A stretch of DNA of 16,288 bases, taken from positions 1 to 16,288 of the forward strand of contig JAGWTK010000040.1 of the NCBI GenBank assembly GCA_028876035.1, written 5' to 3'. Shown here in pieces: positions 14,455 to 16,288 of the stretch; the stretch's first letter is position 1, and every line of letters begins with the position of its first letter. A model generated the notes under the pieces. That model was not told where the DNA came from. It worked only from the letters and a program-made list of their open reading frames with translations, and searched no databases. This stretch comes from Bacteroidota bacterium (GTDB lineage: Bacteria > Bacteroidota > Bacteroidia > Chitinophagales > Chitinophagaceae). The position numbers were made by a program, and so were the translations under genes.

Positions 14455-15825
14455 TTATATGATTTCAAAATAACGTTTGATTTCCCAGTCGGTCACCACT
14501 TTCGAAAATTGCCGCCATTCCCATTCGCGGGTGGCGGTGAAATGGTTGACAAAGGTATCGCCGAATAATTGCCGGGCAAGTGCCGACGATTTCATGGCCT
14601 GTGTAGCGTCCCAGAGGTTTCGGGGCAGGATGCCATTTTTCGTATTGGCATAACCGTTACCTGTGGTGGCTTCCGTATGGAGCGGGAGTTTGTTCTCTAT
14701 CCCGTAGAGTCCGGCTGCCAAACAAGCTGCCATGGCGAGGTAGGGGTTTGAATCGGAGCCTACCACTCTTGTCTCGAGCCGGGTGGCGTTGCTGCTGCCT
14801 GCCAGTACCCGAAGGGCGGTGGTGCGGTTGTCGAAAGCCCAGGTGAGGGTAGTAGGTGCCCAGGCACCTTCGGTAAGTCGCTTGTAACTGTTAACGGTGG
14901 GCGCAAACATGGGCAGGATATACGGCAGGCAATAGAGTTGCCCGGCGATATAGTGTTCCATCGTTGTACTGATCCCCGTTTTACTGCTCTTATCAAAAAA
15001 CAGGTTTTGCTGGTTATCGGCCGACCAAAGGCTTTGGTGAACATGGCCACTGCAGCCGGGAAGATGCTCGCTGAACTTCGCCATAAAACTGGCAAGGATG
15101 CCATGTCGCGAAGCGATTTCTTTTACGCCCGATTTAAAACATACCGCACGGTCGGCAGCTTCCAGGATCTCCGCGTACAATACGGCAGCTTCATATACCC
15201 CCGGCCCGGTTTCCGTATGTATCCCTTCAATGGGTACGCGAAAAGCCGTCAGTTGATCAAACAGCGCCTGGAAAAATTCGCTCTGCTGGGAGGCCCGCAA
15301 CACAGAATAGCCGAACATGCCGGGCGTGAGGTGTTGTGGCTTGTAAAATGTATCGCCATACAAACCCGAAGTGTCTTTTACAAAATTGAACCATTCAAAT
15401 TCCTGGGAGAAATAGGGAATAAAACCCATTGAACCGGCCCGGGATTTTATTTTTTTCAGCAGGCTGCGCGGACAAATGTCAAGTGGCTCGCCGGCTGCAT
15501 TGGTAAAATCAGCCAGGAAAAAAGCGAGGTTATTTTCCCAGGGAATCCCGCGAAGGGTGTTTACATCCACTTTTGCATTTGCATCGGGGTAGCCGCTGTG
15601 CCAGCCGGTGAACCGGACGTTGTCATAGGCTGCGTCACCTGCATCCCAGCCAAACACAACATCACAAAAGCCGAATCCTTTTTCGGCTACCGATTTGAAT
15701 TTTTCGAAACTGATCACCTTCCCGCGAAGTATGCCGTCTGTATCGGTAATTGCCAATTTTACTTTGCTGGTTTGTTTGTCGGCCAGTTGCTGCAAAACCT
15801 GTGCAACGCTATTGGAAGGAGGCAT
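14455..15825 (-). CDS. glutamine-synthetase-like gamma-glutamyl-amide ligase (PuuA/GlnA4-like)
   Basis: A 456-residue member of the GS type I fold that ATP-dependently joins glutamate's gamma-carboxyl to an amine. Visible GS motifs in order: QEFEWFNF (metal-binding Glu), HTETGPGVYEAA in place of the usual GGPGQ-type metal site, the ATP-binding SFMAKFSEHLPGCSGHVHQSL, the substrate/Arg region NSYKRLTEGAWAPTTLTWAF, and RLETRVVGSDSNPYLAMAACLAAG near the C-terminus. MAKF replaces MPKP and ETGPGVYE departs from biosynthetic GlnA. Together with the catabolic neighbours this points to a substrate other than ammonia. No adenylylation-site Tyr loop of true GlnA is recognisable. The start lies 1 nt after the permease stop (TAGTATG). 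The amine is probably an amino alcohol, by inference from the neighbouring genes. Confidence 0.87.
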   Translation of the reverse strand: MPPSNSVAQVLQQLADKQTSKVKLAITDTDGILRGKVISFEKFKSVAEKGFGFCDVVFGWDAGDAAYDNVRFTGWHSGYPDANAKVDVNTLRGIPWENNLAFFLADFTNAAGEPLDICPRSLLKKIKSRAGSMGFIPYFSQEFEWFNFVKDTSGLYGDTFYKPQHLTPGMFGYSVLRASQQSEFFQALFDQLTAFRVPIEGIHTETGPGVYEAAVLYAEILEAADRAVCFKSGVKEIASRHGILASFMAKFSEHLPGCSGHVHQSLWSADNQQNLFFDKSSKTGISTTMEHYIAGQLYCLPYILPMFAPTVNSYKRLTEGAWAPTTLTWAFDNRTTALRVLAGSSNATRLETRVVGSDSNPYLAMAACLAAGLYGIENKLPLHTEATTGNGYANTKNGILPRNLWDATQAMKSSALARQLFGDTFVNHFTATREWEWRQFSKVVTDWEIKRYFEII

Positions 15826-15826
15826 A

Positions 15827-16288
15827 CTATTGTTTTTTAGTAAAGATTAAATAGGCCACAAAGGCAAGTGCAAGTACCAGGAAAAAGATAAGTGCCAGCT
15901 GCAAATTTAAGGTCACCATGGCTACAAGGAACACGGCTGAAATGATCAATGCAATAAGCGGCAGCAGGGGATACAATGGTACTTTAAAAGGTCTTTCCAG
16001 TACCGGCTCTTTTTTTCGCAGCACCAGTATACTGATCATGGATATAAAATAAATCGTGAGCGCGCCAAAGACACTGATGCTGATAATTTCGGCTGTTTTA
16101 CCAGTGAGCAATGCGGCGATACCCAAACCCATGTTCAGCAGCAGGGCGTTGGCCGGCGTTTTAAATGTTGAATGTATTTTACTGATAGCTGCCGGCATAT
16201 AACCGGCCCGGCTGAATTCATAGCTTGCCCGGCCCGAAGCCAGGATGATGCCATGGAAGGACGCAACCAGTCCCATCAAGCCAATCGT
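15827..16288 (-). CDS. APC-superfamily amino acid/amine permease, 5' part outside window; ethanolamine-permease-like
   Basis: The C-terminal 153 residues of an inner-membrane transporter. The frame is open to the right edge, so the true start is outside. Visible features are the loop GLVASFHGIILASGRASYEFSRAGYMPAAISKIH followed by TPANA, typical of the cytoplasmic loop of APC permeases, and four hydrophobic helices (LLLNMGLGIAALL, IISISVFGALTIYFISMISILVL, LLPLIALIISAVFLVAMVTL, LALIFFLVLALAFVAYLIF) ending in KKQ. From memory, the ASFHG segment and the Ser-Arg-Ala-Gly-Tyr that follows resemble the ethanolamine permease branch, but this is not a searched match. It is the first visible gene of the gamma-glutamyl operon and so probably imports its substrate. 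Confidence 0.82.
   Translation of the reverse strand, partial: TIGLMGLVASFHGIILASGRASYEFSRAGYMPAAISKIHSTFKTPANALLLNMGLGIAALLTGKTAEIISISVFGALTIYFISMISILVLRKKEPVLERPFKVPLYPLLPLIALIISAVFLVAMVTLNLQLALIFFLVLALAFVAYLIFTKKQ

Noticed and set aside
11194..16288. Standard putrescine (Puu) operon
   Set aside because: Ligase, aldehyde dehydrogenase and hydrolase match the scheme, but the flavin oxidase PuuB is absent and an iron-type alcohol dehydrogenase sits in its place, so the plain putrescine reading is not preferred.

Overview
This window looks like chromosomal DNA from a Bacteroidota bacterium, most likely a soil or plant-associated Chitinophagaceae relative. The evidence is a TonB-dependent receptor with an N-terminal carboxypeptidase-regulatory-like domain, an ECF sigma factor with a one-TM partner, many Sec-exported proteins ending in aromatic outer-membrane signatures, weak Shine-Dalgarno sites, and one good match to the Bacteroidetes -7 box (TAnnTTTG). 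No species is claimed. No transposase, integrase, phage gene, rRNA or tRNA was seen.

Layout on the + strand. Positions 2-1858 hold the body of a glycogen branching enzyme (GlgB, cut by the window edge), followed 19 nt later by an exported TPR protein (1878-2906). A 460-nt non-coding stretch follows; it opens with an 8-bp tandem repeat. Then come a 69-residue exported protein (3367-3576) with a clear intrinsic terminator, and a TonB-dependent receptor (3737-6133).

Layout on the - strand, read right to left. An operon cut by the window edge runs permease, glutamine-synthetase-like ligase, iron-type alcohol dehydrogenase, class I amidotransferase-type gamma-glutamyl hydrolase, aldehyde dehydrogenase (16288 to 11194). 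Gaps within it are 1, 14 and 5 nt, and the last junction is a TAATG overlap. The order fits import of an amino alcohol (best guess ethanolamine), gamma-glutamylation, two oxidations and release of glutamate plus an amino acid. This is a gamma-glutamyl route with an alcohol dehydrogenase where the putrescine pathway has an amine oxidase. After it come a 59-bp tandem array, an aldo/keto reductase (9871-10767), then ECF sigma factor, putative membrane anti-sigma factor and outer-membrane protein (9795 to 7516), and last a TraB/GumN-family protein (7332 to 6442).

The most unusual signal is in the gaps between genes. Six gene ends in the window face non-coding DNA. Five of them (TPR protein, receptor, TraB protein, outer-membrane protein, aldehyde dehydrogenase) are followed at or within about 10 nt of the stop codon by a tandem or degenerate array of short words. 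The sixth carries a standard hairpin-T terminator, and none of the five shows one. Two of these 3' elements, after the receptor and after the outer-membrane protein, are copies of the same three-part element, start at nearly the same position relative to the stop codon, and flank traB as inverted repeats. The 59-bp array has a higher-order 118-bp period, overlaps the aldehyde dehydrogenase stop codon, and shares a 12-nt word with the region upstream of the aldo/keto reductase.
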